Shown: one piece after another, positions 7,229-16,600 of the stretch
Position numbering within the stretch: position 1 is the stretch's first letter
How the letters are laid out: each line of letters opens with the position of its first letter
Assembly (NCBI GenBank): GCA_934643535.1
Contig: CAKUCE010000011.1
Location: forward strand, 1 to 24,222
DNA: 24,222 nucleotides
Direction: 5' to 3'
Source: an uncultured Clostridia bacterium
GTDB lineage: Bacteria; Bacillota; Clostridia; Christensenellales; Aristaeellaceae
Notes under the pieces: model-generated
Databases searched by the model: none
What the model saw: the letters and a program-made list of their open reading frames with translations, nothing else
Told to the model about the DNA's origin: nothing
Translations under genes and position numbers: made by a program

Positions 7229-9181
7229 ATGTTTTCAAAAGCGGCAAATTCAACAGAACTCTGTGCGGAAAACAGCGGCAAAAAGAAGGAAAAGCTCTTT
7301 CTTTCGGTATTGCTGGCACTGGCGATGGTTTACGCAGCCGGGGCTGATTGGACGGTTCAGCGCCCGGCCCTTCCGGAGGCACGGAGCCTTTGGGGATATG
7401 CTTATCAGCTGTTGGCCCGCACAGCGGCGGCTTTTACCATGGAGCCGCTGACAGCGGCGATCCTTTTTGCGGCGGCCTTCTGGCTCCTGCACCGTCTTTC
7501 TACCTCCGGCCGGCGTTTGGCGGGCGTAGAGCTTTTCCTTTGCGGTTTGACCGGGCTGATCTCGTTTCTATGCGAATTCTTCCGGCAGACGGAAAGTCTG
7601 ACCGCCCTTACCGCCAACGCCTTTCAGCTTGCAAAGGTTCTGCTGGGGCTGACTGGCTGGCTCGGCTGGTTCTATGCCGGGTACGGCCTGTTTCTGGCGG
7701 CGCTTCGTTGGCTGGAAGACCGCACGTGGTCGCCACGCTGGCAGAAGAAAGCAGAAAAACACTGGTTCTGGTTTGCTTTCGCGGCCATTTTGATTCTGTG
7801 GCTGCCACATCTGATCGTCAAGTATCCGGGCGTTTTTATTTATGACCTGCGGGAAGCCATGTTTCAGGCTTCCGGCAAATATGTGCGTACAGAGCAGCAA
7901 CCGGTTTTCGTTACGCTGCTGATCGGTTTTTTTGACCGCGTGGGGCAATGGGCAGGCAATCCCAATACGGGTTACGCCCTGTTTATGGCCCTTCATGTGG
8001 CCGGGTTGGCGGCGGTGCTGGCCTATTCCCTGACGGTTCTTCGAAAGCTGGGCCTGTCCTTCGGTTTCTGCTTTTTTACCCTGCTGTTCTACGGCATCGT
8101 TCCCGCTTATGCAGGCTGGGTAACGGCATTAGGCAAGGATACGCTGTACCTGATCGCCTTCTTTCTGCTGACCGTGGAAATGGTACAGGCTGTTTTCGAT
8201 ACTGATGCGTTTCGGACGTCGCCGCGGGACGTGGCGTTTTTCTTCCTGTCCAACCTGATGCTGATCCTGTTCCGGCGCAATGGCGTTGGAACGGTGGCTC
8301 TCAGCATGATGGCAATGGTTCTTCTGTTATGGCGGACGAATGGATGGAGAAAAGGACTGTGCTGGCTCGGAGCCTGCGTGCTTGGTCTGGGGCTGAGTCT
8401 GGGCGTTTATGAAGGCATTATGAAGCTTGGCGGATTTGAAACGTTCTCCGCCAAGGACGCTTTCGCAATTCCGTTTCAGCAGACCAGCCGCGTCTTTACA
8501 CTCCATGATGCGGAAATGACGGAGGCGGACAAGAACGTTGTGGACAGGGTCATGGACTACGGCCGTATTTCCACCACAACGGATTGGAGCAAAGCGGAGC
8601 GCGCCGTTCATTCCTTCCGTTTTGACAGCACGACCGAAGAACTGAACGCCTATTTTGCCCTGTGGCGCAGACAGTTCTTCGACTATCCGCTGGAATATTT
8701 TGAGGCATGGCTGGGGGTAAATGAGGTGCTGTTTGACCTTCAGGTTGACGGCAGCGTTTATTGGTCGCTGACGGATAATACGTATACGGATTACGTATAC
8801 AGGCATTCTTTCAACGACATGACCATTTACAATGCAGAGGAGCTGGAGCCTCTGCTGGAGCCCCAGCGTCTGGCGACGGAATGGTACTTCGATTTTGCCA
8901 AAATTCCGTTTTTCGGGCTGAGCTGCAATATCGGGTTTTGCACGATCCTGCTGGTATTTCAGTTTGCTTTCCTGCTGCGAAGCCGAAAGAACTGGGTTCA
9001 GGTTTTGACGACGGCTCCCTCGGTCGCGGTTGCCGGAATGTGTTCCGTGGCCACGCCGTTGATCTATCTCCGTTTTGCGCTTCCGTTTGTCTGCGCCGCT
9101 CCTCTTTTGACGGCGGCCGCCTGTCTGTCCTTCCGAAAGGAAAAACAGGAAAAGCCTGCGGCTGCGTTCAAAAGACCATAA
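7229..9181 (+). CDS. Large polytopic membrane protein, DUF6020-like
   Basis: The product is about 650 residues with roughly ten to twelve hydrophobic segments, including one near residues 22-40. A loop after LPHLIVKYPGVFIYDLREA, followed by EQQPVFVTLLIGF, resembles the conserved acidic loop of DUF6020 and related GT-C-like glycosyltransferase membrane proteins. That would suggest transfer of a sugar from a lipid carrier outside the membrane, but this is inference. A soluble stretch (about residues 400-540) lies between the helix bundles. Start choice is uncertain. The ATG at 7229 has GGGGGA at 7211-7216. A GTG at 7190 would be only a few bases from the predicted transcription start. The gene stands alone between tmcAL (divergent) and pta, with no clear terminator after it. 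Confidence 0.75.
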   Translation: MFSKAANSTELCAENSGKKKEKLFLSVLLALAMVYAAGADWTVQRPALPEARSLWGYAYQLLARTAAAFTMEPLTAAILFAAAFWLLHRLSTSGRRLAGVELFLCGLTGLISFLCEFFRQTESLTALTANAFQLAKVLLGLTGWLGWFYAGYGLFLAALRWLEDRTWSPRWQKKAEKHWFWFAFAAILILWLPHLIVKYPGVFIYDLREAMFQASGKYVRTEQQPVFVTLLIGFFDRVGQWAGNPNTGYALFMALHVAGLAAVLAYSLTVLRKLGLSFGFCFFTLLFYGIVPAYAGWVTALGKDTLYLIAFFLLTVEMVQAVFDTDAFRTSPRDVAFFFLSNLMLILFRRNGVGTVALSMMAMVLLLWRTNGWRKGLCWLGACVLGLGLSLGVYEGIMKLGGFETFSAKDAFAIPFQQTSRVFTLHDAEMTEADKNVVDRVMDYGRISTTTDWSKAERAVHSFRFDSTTEELNAYFALWRRQFFDYPLEYFEAWLGVNEVLFDLQVDGSVYWSLTDNTYTDYVYRHSFNDMTIYNAEELEPLLEPQRLATEWYFDFAKIPFFGLSCNIGFCTILLVFQFAFLLRSRKNWVQVLTTAPSVAVAGMCSVATPLIYLRFALPFVCAAPLLTAAACLSFRKEKQEKPAAAFKRP

Positions 9182-9308
9182 GACGGCTGCAAAAAAGGAA
9201 AAAGTCCCGGAAAGGCTTTCTTTTCCTGCCAAAACGGTGTATACTTATCTGGATTTATGAATACCTGCACATAAGTTGTACGGTAAGCACATAAGGGAGG
9301 AAAGTACC

Positions 9309-10307
9309 ATGTCTGCGATTGATAAAATCAAAGCCAAAGCCAAGAGTAAGGTCATGCATATCGTTCTGCCGGAGGGCACCGAGCCCCGTACCGTTCAGGC
9401 GACCCGGAAGATCACCGATCAGGGCATTGCCAAAGTGACCCTGCTGGGCAATCCTGACGAGGTAAAGAAAGTCGCCGCCGAAACCGGCACCGATCTGACC
9501 GGCGTGGAGATCATCGACCCCAAAACCAGCGAAAAGTCCGCCGGTTATGCCGAACTGCTTTACGAACTGCGCAAGGCCAAGGGCATGACCCCCGAGCAGG
9601 CCGCCGAGCTGGTGACCGGCAACACGCTGTATTTCGGCGCTGTAATGCTCAAGGCCGGCGACGCGGACGGCATGGTGGCCGGTGCGATCAACTCCACCGG
9701 CAATGTGCTGCGCCCCGCGCTGCAGATTATCAAGACGGCCCCCGGTATCAAGGTAGTTTCCAGCTGCTTTATCATGGAGATCCCCGATCACCAGTGGGGC
9801 GACGACGGCGTGATGATCTTCGGCGACTGCGCTGTGATCCCCAACCCCACTGCGGAAGAGCTGGCCGCTATCGCCGTCGCCAGCGCCGCCTCCGGCAAGC
9901 AGCTGGTGGACATCGATCCCCGCGTGGCCATGCTTTCCTTCTCTACCAAGGGCAGCGCCAGGCACGACAACGTAACCAAGGTGCAGGAAGCCACCAAGCT
10001 GGCTCATGAGCTGGCGCCCGAGCTCAAGCTGGACGGCGAGCTGCAGGCGGACGCCGCGCTGGTGGAAAGCGTCGGTCAGCTCAAGGCCCCCGGCAGCACG
10101 GTGGCCGGTCATGCCAACACGCTGATTTTCCCCGACCTGCAGGCTGGCAACATCGGTTACAAGCTGGTACAGCGTCTGGCCGGTGCGGAAGCCATCGGCC
10201 CCATCATTCAGGGCCTTGCCAAGCCTGTCAGCGATCTGAGCCGCGGCTGCTCTGTGGACGACATCGTCAGCGTTGTGGCGATCACCGCCGTGAAGGCGCA
10301 GGCCTGA
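9309..10307 (+). CDS. pta: Phosphate acetyltransferase
   Basis: The 332-residue enzyme converts acetyl-CoA and phosphate into acetyl phosphate and CoA in the cytosol. Length and motifs match the short single-domain Pta of Firmicutes: VLPEGTEPRT at the N-terminus, the block DADGMVAGAINSTGNVLRPALQ, and near the C-terminus GHANTLIFPDLQAGNIGYKL and GPIIQGLAKPVSDLSRG. The ATG at 9309 follows AGGGAGG (9294-9300). It forms an operon with ackA, 24 bp downstream. Codon use is strongly biased toward C-ending codons compared with neighbours, as in highly expressed genes. A TATACT at 9240-9245 could be its -10 box, but no good -35 box is seen. Confidence 0.96.
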   Translation: MSAIDKIKAKAKSKVMHIVLPEGTEPRTVQATRKITDQGIAKVTLLGNPDEVKKVAAETGTDLTGVEIIDPKTSEKSAGYAELLYELRKAKGMTPEQAAELVTGNTLYFGAVMLKAGDADGMVAGAINSTGNVLRPALQIIKTAPGIKVVSSCFIMEIPDHQWGDDGVMIFGDCAVIPNPTAEELAAIAVASAASGKQLVDIDPRVAMLSFSTKGSARHDNVTKVQEATKLAHELAPELKLDGELQADAALVESVGQLKAPGSTVAGHANTLIFPDLQAGNIGYKLVQRLAGAEAIGPIIQGLAKPVSDLSRGCSVDDIVSVVAITAVKAQA

Positions 10308-10331
10308 GCGAAAAGAGAAGGAGTACAAACC

Positions 10332-11537
10332 ATGAAAATTTTGATTCTGAACGCCGGTTCCTCCTCCCTGAAATATCAGCTGATCGACATGGACGGCGAA
10401 AAACTGCTGGCCAAGGGTCTGGTGGAGCGCATCGGTATCGAGGGCAGCCATATCAACCAGAAGGCCAACGGTCAGATTTTTGACGTGGCATCTCCCATGG
10501 CGAACCATACCGAGGGCATCCAGTGGATGCTCAAGGCGCTGCTGGATCCCGAAAAGGGCGCGTTGAAGAGCATGGACGAGATCGGCGCTGTGGGCCACCG
10601 CGTACTGCACGGCGGCGAGCGTTTTACTGCCAGCGTTCTGGTGAACGAGGAAGTCAAAGAGGCCATTAAGGCGAACATCCCCCTCGGCCCCCTGCACAAT
10701 CCCGCCAATCTGATGGGCATCGAGGCCTGCGAGAAGGTCATGCCCGGCACGCCCAACGTGGCTGTGTTCGATACGGCTTTCCATCAAACCATGCCGCCCA
10801 AGGCTTACATGTACGGTGTTCCCATGGAATACTATGAGAAGCTGCATGTTCGCCGCTACGGCTTCCACGGCACCAGCCACCGCTATGTGAGCAAGCGCGT
10901 CTGCGAGTTCCTGGGATTGGACCGCACCAAGACCCGCGTTATCACCTGCCATCTGGGCAACGGCTCCAGCATGTGCGCCGTGGAGAACGGCAAGTGCATT
11001 GACACCAGCATGGGCATTACGCCCCTGGAAGGCGTCATCATGGGCACCCGTTCCGGCAGCATGGATCCTGCCGTGGTGCAGTACATCTGCAACAACGAAC
11101 ACATCAGCGTGGACGAAATGCTGACCATCTGCAACAAGAAGAGCGGCCTGCTGGGGATCAGCGGCCTGAGCAGCGACATGCGCGACATCGACAAGGCTGC
11201 CGATGAAGGCAACGAGCGCGCCATCATCGCCCGCGACATGCTGGTCTACGGCATCCGCAAGTACATCGGTTCCTATGCCGCCGCCATGAACGGTGTGGAT
11301 GTGATCGTCTTTACCGCCGGCATTGGGGAAAACAACTGCGCGCTGCGTGAGCGCGTCATGCAGGGCTTCGAGTATCTGGGCGCCAAGTTGGATCCCACCA
11401 AGAATGCCGGCTGCCGTGAGGAAGCCGTTATCTCCACCGACGACAGCAAGGTGAAGATTTGCGTGATCCCTACCGACGAAGAAATCGTCATTGCCCGAGA
11501 TACGCTCTGCATCGTCACCGGCAAGCCCATCGAATAA
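10332..11537 (+). CDS. ackA: Acetate kinase
   Basis: The 401-residue enzyme transfers phosphate from acetyl phosphate to ADP, giving acetate and ATP, and ends the pta-ackA pathway of fermentative ATP synthesis. Visible family motifs include LNAGSSSLKYQL at the N-terminus (with the substrate-binding asparagine), HGTSHRYVS, the phosphate-binding CHLGNGSS, GTRSGSMDP and the adenosine-pocket TAGIGENN. The length is standard. AGAAGGAG lies upstream of the ATG. Like pta, it has strongly biased codon use. Its 3' untranslated region has small hairpins (11542-11560 and 11572-11607) before the likely terminator at 11648-11685. Confidence 0.97.
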   Translation: MKILILNAGSSSLKYQLIDMDGEKLLAKGLVERIGIEGSHINQKANGQIFDVASPMANHTEGIQWMLKALLDPEKGALKSMDEIGAVGHRVLHGGERFTASVLVNEEVKEAIKANIPLGPLHNPANLMGIEACEKVMPGTPNVAVFDTAFHQTMPPKAYMYGVPMEYYEKLHVRRYGFHGTSHRYVSKRVCEFLGLDRTKTRVITCHLGNGSSMCAVENGKCIDTSMGITPLEGVIMGTRSGSMDPAVVQYICNNEHISVDEMLTICNKKSGLLGISGLSSDMRDIDKAADEGNERAIIARDMLVYGIRKYIGSYAAAMNGVDVIVFTAGIGENNCALRERVMQGFEYLGAKLDPTKNAGCREEAVISTDDSKVKICVIPTDEEIVIARDTLCIVTGKPIE

Positions 11538-11647
11538 GCAGGCAGGGCCTGAGCCCCTGCACCCTGATTCGCGTTTGAGTTGGGCAGATTTCTCCTGCTT
11601 TCAAACGTGTGGGAAGGTCAGGAGTTCAGTGCGTCGCACGGAAATCG

Positions 11648-11685
11648 AACGAGCCGCAGCATGGATGAGCCGCGGCTCGTTTTTT
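11648..11685 (+). terminator. Rho-independent terminator after ackA
   Basis: AACGAGCCGC (11648-11657) and GCGGCTCGTT (11672-11681) form a perfect 10-bp stem with a 14-nt loop, followed by a T tract (11680-11685). It lies 110 bp after the ackA stop and only 23 bp before the AraC-family start codon. The AraC gene therefore either has a promoter hidden in this gap or depends on read-through. Confidence 0.85.
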
Positions 11686-11708
11686 ATCAAACTCTGACGG
11701 AGGAGCCT

Positions 11709-12545
11709 ATGCAGCTTCATCTTCTCTATCATCCGATCACGTCCACGCCGCTTCAGCAATCGGCACGGCATTGGGAGGTCAGCCCTTCCGAACCTTTGCA
11801 GCCCTATATTCGCTGCTTCTGGGGGCCCATAAAGGCGGGCGTTGCCGAAAAAGCGGGTGAGCTGGTGATCCCGGACACCTGCATGGATCTGATCTTTGAC
11901 AAAAACCGCCTGACCGGTGAAAGAACGGCACGTTTCTGCACGCTCAGCGATGCTTCGTTCACATCGAACCCCGCGGGAATCCTCATTACAGAGAGATTTG
12001 GGATTCGAATGTACCCATGGACTGCGGCTCTTCTGACAAACCGGCCTCTGAATGGCACGAAGAACAGGTGCTGCGAAGGAGCAGACTTTTTCCCTGCATT
12101 GACAAAAGCCGTGTTGGCAATGTTGGAAGAAACCACCTCCTTTTCCATCCGCTGCCTTCGGGCAGAAAGAATCGTTTACAAGGCGTTGTGGCAGAAAACC
12201 GGCTCGCCGGATTGCCTGAATATTCTGGAAGGGTTTCTTCGCCGGGAAGGACGATGGAGCGTGAAAGAGGCTGCGCAAAGCGTCTGCGTCAGTTCGCGCC
12301 AGCTGGAACGAATGTTTGCCTCCAACTTTGGAGTAACGCCCAAAACCATGATGAAGCTGCTGCGCTATCAGTGCCTTTGGCAAAGCGCCGTTTATGATCC
12401 GGCCTTTCATCAGGCGGACGCCGCCTTACGATTCGGCTATACCGATCAGGCTCATATGGCGAATGAATTTCGCCTATATCACACCATGACGCTGAAACAG
12501 GCGCTGGAGCTGGCGCGCGATCCTGTCGCGTTTTTACAAGAATAG
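11709..12545 (+). CDS. AraC family transcriptional regulator
   Basis: The 278-residue protein has an N-terminal region resembling the small DUF6597-type domain (about residues 15-110; LQPYIRCFWGP then ELVIPDTCMDLIFD) and a C-terminal AraC double helix-turn-helix (about 170-270; VKEAAQSVCVSSRQLERMFASN, then LRFGYTDQAHMANEF). I chose the ATG at 11709 because GGAGGAG (11698-11704) sits just upstream. The in-frame reading further up crosses the ackA terminator. Proteins with this architecture are one-component regulators whose ligands are mostly unknown. The gene precedes the toroid-protein gene by 64 bp in the same direction, so the two may be co-transcribed. No promoter was found between the terminator and the start codon. 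Confidence 0.9.
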   Translation: MQLHLLYHPITSTPLQQSARHWEVSPSEPLQPYIRCFWGPIKAGVAEKAGELVIPDTCMDLIFDKNRLTGERTARFCTLSDASFTSNPAGILITERFGIRMYPWTAALLTNRPLNGTKNRCCEGADFFPALTKAVLAMLEETTSFSIRCLRAERIVYKALWQKTGSPDCLNILEGFLRREGRWSVKEAAQSVCVSSRQLERMFASNFGVTPKTMMKLLRYQCLWQSAVYDPAFHQADAALRFGYTDQAHMANEFRLYHTMTLKQALELARDPVAFLQE

Positions 12546-12609
12546 CCATCAGGCGTGGTGCTAAAATTCTTTCGAGACTGAAAAACAGTCTGGAAAGGAT
12601 GAAAGAAAG

Positions 12610-13539
12610 ATGAAATCTCTCACCAAAGAAACGCAGCGTCGGCTTCGCCGCTGGATGCAGTGCAATGCACGTCCGCTGGAATGGGCGCTATATCTGCACA
12701 AATTCGAAAATGGCTCTGTGAAGAACGTGCTGGATACATTGTCAGCTTATCAGAATCCGGACGGCGGCTTCGGCTATGCGCTGGAACCGGACGACTGGAA
12801 TCAGAATTCTACTCTGAATGCGACGATCTATGCCATGCAGCTGATGATGAGCATCGGCGTTACGCAGCATCCTTTGATGGAGGGCGCTCTGCGTTTTCTT
12901 CGCTCCGGGGCCTGTTTCAAGAACGGCGAATGGCTGTTCTGCACCCCCAGCAGCCGGGATTACCCCCATGCGCCGTGGTGGGGCATGAGTGAAGAAGAAT
13001 CAAAGGAAGAAAATGAAGGCGTGACCCATAAAGTTGCCGGACTGATTCTGAGCCTTTGTCAGCCGGAGGACAGGCTTTACCAGACGGCCCTTGGGGTAGC
13101 AAAGCGCAGTTTTTCGAAATTCATGCAGGAACCGCCAAAGGGCGAAAATGGCGTTGCCGGATATGCGCTGCTTCTTCCGCACTGGATCCGGCTTGGCATT
13201 GCGCACGAGCCCGAAAGGGCCGCCGCTCGGATGCTGGAAATAGGCAACGCCGCGATCGAGCGCGACCCTTCCAAATGGTCGGAGTATGTACCCCGGCCCT
13301 CCGGCGCCATTCCCACTCCGGAAAGCCCGCTGTATCCCATGAACCGGGAGATCGTGGAACAGGAACTGGACTATCTGATTGATACGCTTCCGGCGAGTGG
13401 CGTCTGGGAGCCAAACTTCACCTGGTACAATACCATCGAGCTTTACCCGGAAGCCTATGCCGTCAGCCGGAACTGGTGGCGCGGCATCCTCGCCATTGGG
13501 CATTTGAGCTTTCTTCGGGCTTTTGGGCGGTTGGACTGA
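12610..13539 (+). CDS. Alpha/alpha-toroid (prenyltransferase/squalene cyclase-like repeat) protein of unknown function
   Basis: This 309-residue soluble protein has no signal peptide. It contains the repeat-type motif YQNPDGGFGYALEPD (about residues 47-61), as found in terpenoid cyclase and prenyltransferase alpha/alpha barrels. The DxDD or QW motifs of true squalene cyclases are not evident, so a cyclase activity is not claimed. Conserved-looking tryptophan and proline-rich parts (HAPWWGMS; WEPNFTWYN) suggest a binding pocket. AAAGGA (12594-12599) precedes the ATG by 10 bp. In the 64-bp gap after the AraC gene there is an extended -10-like TGCTAAAAT (12559-12567) without a good -35, and a short hairpin AGACTG-aaaaa-CAGTCT (12575-12591). 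Confidence 0.75.
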   Translation: MKSLTKETQRRLRRWMQCNARPLEWALYLHKFENGSVKNVLDTLSAYQNPDGGFGYALEPDDWNQNSTLNATIYAMQLMMSIGVTQHPLMEGALRFLRSGACFKNGEWLFCTPSSRDYPHAPWWGMSEEESKEENEGVTHKVAGLILSLCQPEDRLYQTALGVAKRSFSKFMQEPPKGENGVAGYALLLPHWIRLGIAHEPERAAARMLEIGNAAIERDPSKWSEYVPRPSGAIPTPESPLYPMNREIVEQELDYLIDTLPASGVWEPNFTWYNTIELYPEAYAVSRNWWRGILAIGHLSFLRAFGRLD

Positions 13540-13581
13540 GAAAAGCGAAAAACGAATTTTTGGTGCCAGAACGGCATTTTC

Positions 13582-13610
13582 TTGCTATTTCTATAGAAAA
13601 ATGCTATAGT
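13582..13610 (+). promoter_or_regulatory. Promoter of the LRR protein gene with palindromic spacer
   Basis: TTGCTA (13582-13587) and TATAGT (13605-13610) have a 17-bp spacer and an extended -10 (TGCTATAGT). The spacer contains TTTCTATAGAAA (13588-13599), a perfect 12-bp palindrome that could be an operator. The transcription start would be near 13617, about 80 nt before the start codon. Confidence 0.75.
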
Positions 13611-13696
13611 ATTATTGGAAAATTATTTTGGCGCAGCATTCGCTTTTCAAATGCACATTGAATCATCTGCCGCCGCGAAAGAGGGGAAATACCGCC

Positions 13697-16600
13697 ATGC
13701 GCAAATCGTACTTTCACTGGCTTCCCGTTCTGTTCCTGCTTGTTCTGCTGATTGTATTCGGATTTACCTGTGCAAGCGCCGAGGAGGCGAGCGCGATCAC
13801 GAATGAACGATTCATAGAGCAATACGGGTTCCCGGAGTCCATTCGGACGCACGATACCCGCTTCATGGCGGACGTTGAAAATATCGAAGTGCTGGATGCA
13901 AATTTCAATCTGCAATCGGCAGCGGCTACAAAAGGCGGAAAGACCGTTGTGATCACCGGAGAATATGAGCTGACCGATCATGCGAAGGCCGGTATCAAGA
14001 TCAGCATCACCTTCCGTGAAATGACCCTTGTGGTGGACAGCTATGTTCCTTTCCATCTGAAGGACTTCTGCCTGAGCATTGATTCGGATTATGAGGTTTT
14101 CTTTTCGGCGGAAGGCGAAAAAAGGGTGCTGGACAAAGAACTGGTGCGCATTCCTGTATTTACCGCCTCCGGTCTGGTGCTTTACGCCACGGTTTCCATA
14201 AGACTCGACGTCGCAGGAAATTTTGAATTTGTGCTGGGCTATACCGGCGTGAATTCCACAATTTCCTATCAGGAGGAGCAATGGAACGGCGCCCTGACGG
14301 GAGGAACGCCGTCGGTGAAGATTAGTACCGGCGCGGCGTTCGGCACGGATCTGTGCTTGAATTTTGCGGTTGGTCTGGCTGCCTCCAACAAATTTGATTT
14401 GGTTAAGGTATCCTCCATTATCCGTGGGGATGCCGCTGTCTCGAAAAACTACGATTCCACCGTGCCCAGATCCATTCTATGCAGCGATGTAGACCTGGTC
14501 GCAAGCGTGTATGCGGAGGCGCATGCCGGACTGCTGCCGAGAGACGGACATAAATTCAAATTTGACTGTGTCTGTTCCTGGCAGAGTCCGCGCATGCCTT
14601 TCTATGAGAAGAACTTTCATTTTGAAGGACGCACGCTGGTGGACGCATGCACCTGCCGTTTTACGTGCATCAACGTATATTCGGAGGAGGGCGTGCTGTA
14701 CGATACGCTCTTGAAGACGTCGGGGACTGTGCTGAGCAACGATGATCTTCCGAAGTTCACGAAAGAAGGGAAGTTTCTCGCCGGATGGCTGGTTACGGAC
14801 ATGAACGGCGAAATTGTTTCGGAAACCCTGCCCGCTACCGTGGACGGTGCGGAGCTGAATTGCACGGCACAATGGACGAATGATGATTCCGCTGGTTTCA
14901 CACTTCCGGCAGAGGTCGAAACGGATTTTGTGGAAAACCTGTCGCTGCCATCCTACTATGATGGAACGGGAAGCCCAAGAACCATATACGTTCGGGGCGG
15001 GGAAATGAATGGAACGACACTGCGCTGCTATATTCCCACTTATGAATCCTCCTATGCAGATCGAAACAAAATTCATGTTGCAATCGAAAAAGCCGGAACG
15101 CAGGTGAAGCATATTGTATTTGAACCGGGCTTTACAAGCTTCAACGGCGCACGTTATTGCTATTCGCTGGAAAGTCTGTATTTTGATGATGAGATGACGT
15201 ACACGGGCTACAACAATGATAATCCGCGCCTGACTCAGGTGCATCTGCCCGCCAATATGGAGGAGTCGCCCTATTTCGCAAATTGCTACTCCCTGCAGCA
15301 CATTGATCTGCCCAGTGGCATCACCGATATCCGGGCAAAAGCTTTTTACGCTTGCCGGTCACTTTCGGATATCACACTCCCAGAGAGTATCGCTTCCGTT
15401 GGCGCGAATGCATTTTGGGGCTGCCGCTCCCTGACCAGCATCGATATTCCGGAATCCGTAACGGAAATCGGAGGAAATGCGTTTAGCGAATGCACCTCTC
15501 TGCGCACAGTTCGGTTTCCGTCAGGCATTAGCAAACTTGCGTCCGGCACTTTATACAATACGCAGGTAGAAACGCTTGATCTGCAGGTGACAGGCGATTT
15601 GACGGTTGAATATCAGGGTGCGGCACGCATTCGAAACATTCATATCAGCGGCAGGAATATCACGCTTGCTAGCAAGGCGTTTTCGAACAGCACCGACCTT
15701 CAGTCACTGACGATTACCGGCGATACCATTTCCATTACCGGCAATATGTTTCACGATTTTCCATATCTGACAGATGTAACGCTCAGTGCAAAAGAAATTT
15801 ATCTCGGGGACAACCTGTTTGAAAATTGCCCGCAGCTGCGGAATGTGACGATTTCCAACTGTACGACCCTCTATCTGGGCGACAATGTGTTTGCCGGCTG
15901 CAAGAACCTTGCGCGCTTTGATTATGCGGGCGAAATAATACCCTGGACCACTGGCGCCAGCCTGAAAAATCTGTTCAGCGAAACTGCGATCGAACGCCTT
16001 TCGCTCAATGTGAACGTCACCGGGCTGACCATTCAAAACATGCCCTGTCTGACGGAGCTGACGCTGAACGGAACCATCGGCACGCTGAGCATTTTGAATA
16101 ACAATGCCCTGACGGCCATTCAGCTTTCTCCCGGCCTGCAGGCAGTCGAAGCCATCAGCAAAAATGCCGCGCTGGAAACGCTGGACTTCCCGGAAAACGT
16201 GACCTTTGCGGAAAACGCGCTTTCGGAGAATCCGTCGCTGCATACGGTGCGTCTGCCGGAATCGCTGACAACGCTGCCTACCTATCTGCTGAAAAACTGT
16301 ACTTCTCTGCGCAGCGTCACGTTCTCTTCTCAGCTGGAGCGCATCAATCACGGCGTGTTTTACGGATGCGCGAAGCTGGCTGATATCCGTCTGCCGGAAA
16401 CACTTCAGCGGGTAGACGATAGCGTATTCGAAAATTGTACCTCGCTGACGGAAATTACGATTCCTGCTTCCGTTTCCATCTTCGGCACCAATGCGCTTAA
16501 CGGCTGCACCAATTTGAAAACAGTGTATGTCCAGTCGACGGAGGCGTTTGTATTCTTTGACAAGGAATTCCTGACGGACTGCGTGGCCTATTGTCCCAAG

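Noticed and set aside
9197..9226. Possible hairpin GGAAAA/TTTTCC after the DUF6020-like gene
   Set aside because: The stem is interrupted and AT-rich with no following U tract, so it is not a convincing terminator.
9255..11102. A 615-codon minus-strand open reading frame across pta and ackA
   Set aside because: It is caused by the strong C-ending codon bias of pta and ackA, which removes stop codons on the other strand. It has no ribosome binding site and an implausible His, Ala, Gly and Gln content.
12599..12613. Four-codon mini-reading frame overlapping the start of the toroid gene (ATG AAA GAA AGA TGA)
   Set aside because: It has no ribosome binding site at proper spacing. The overlap with the real start codon is most likely chance.
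15300..16500. Repeated segments of the LRR gene considered as DNA repeats
   Set aside because: The periodicity is in the protein (LRR_5 units). The DNA units diverge too much to count as nucleotide repeats or a CRISPR array.
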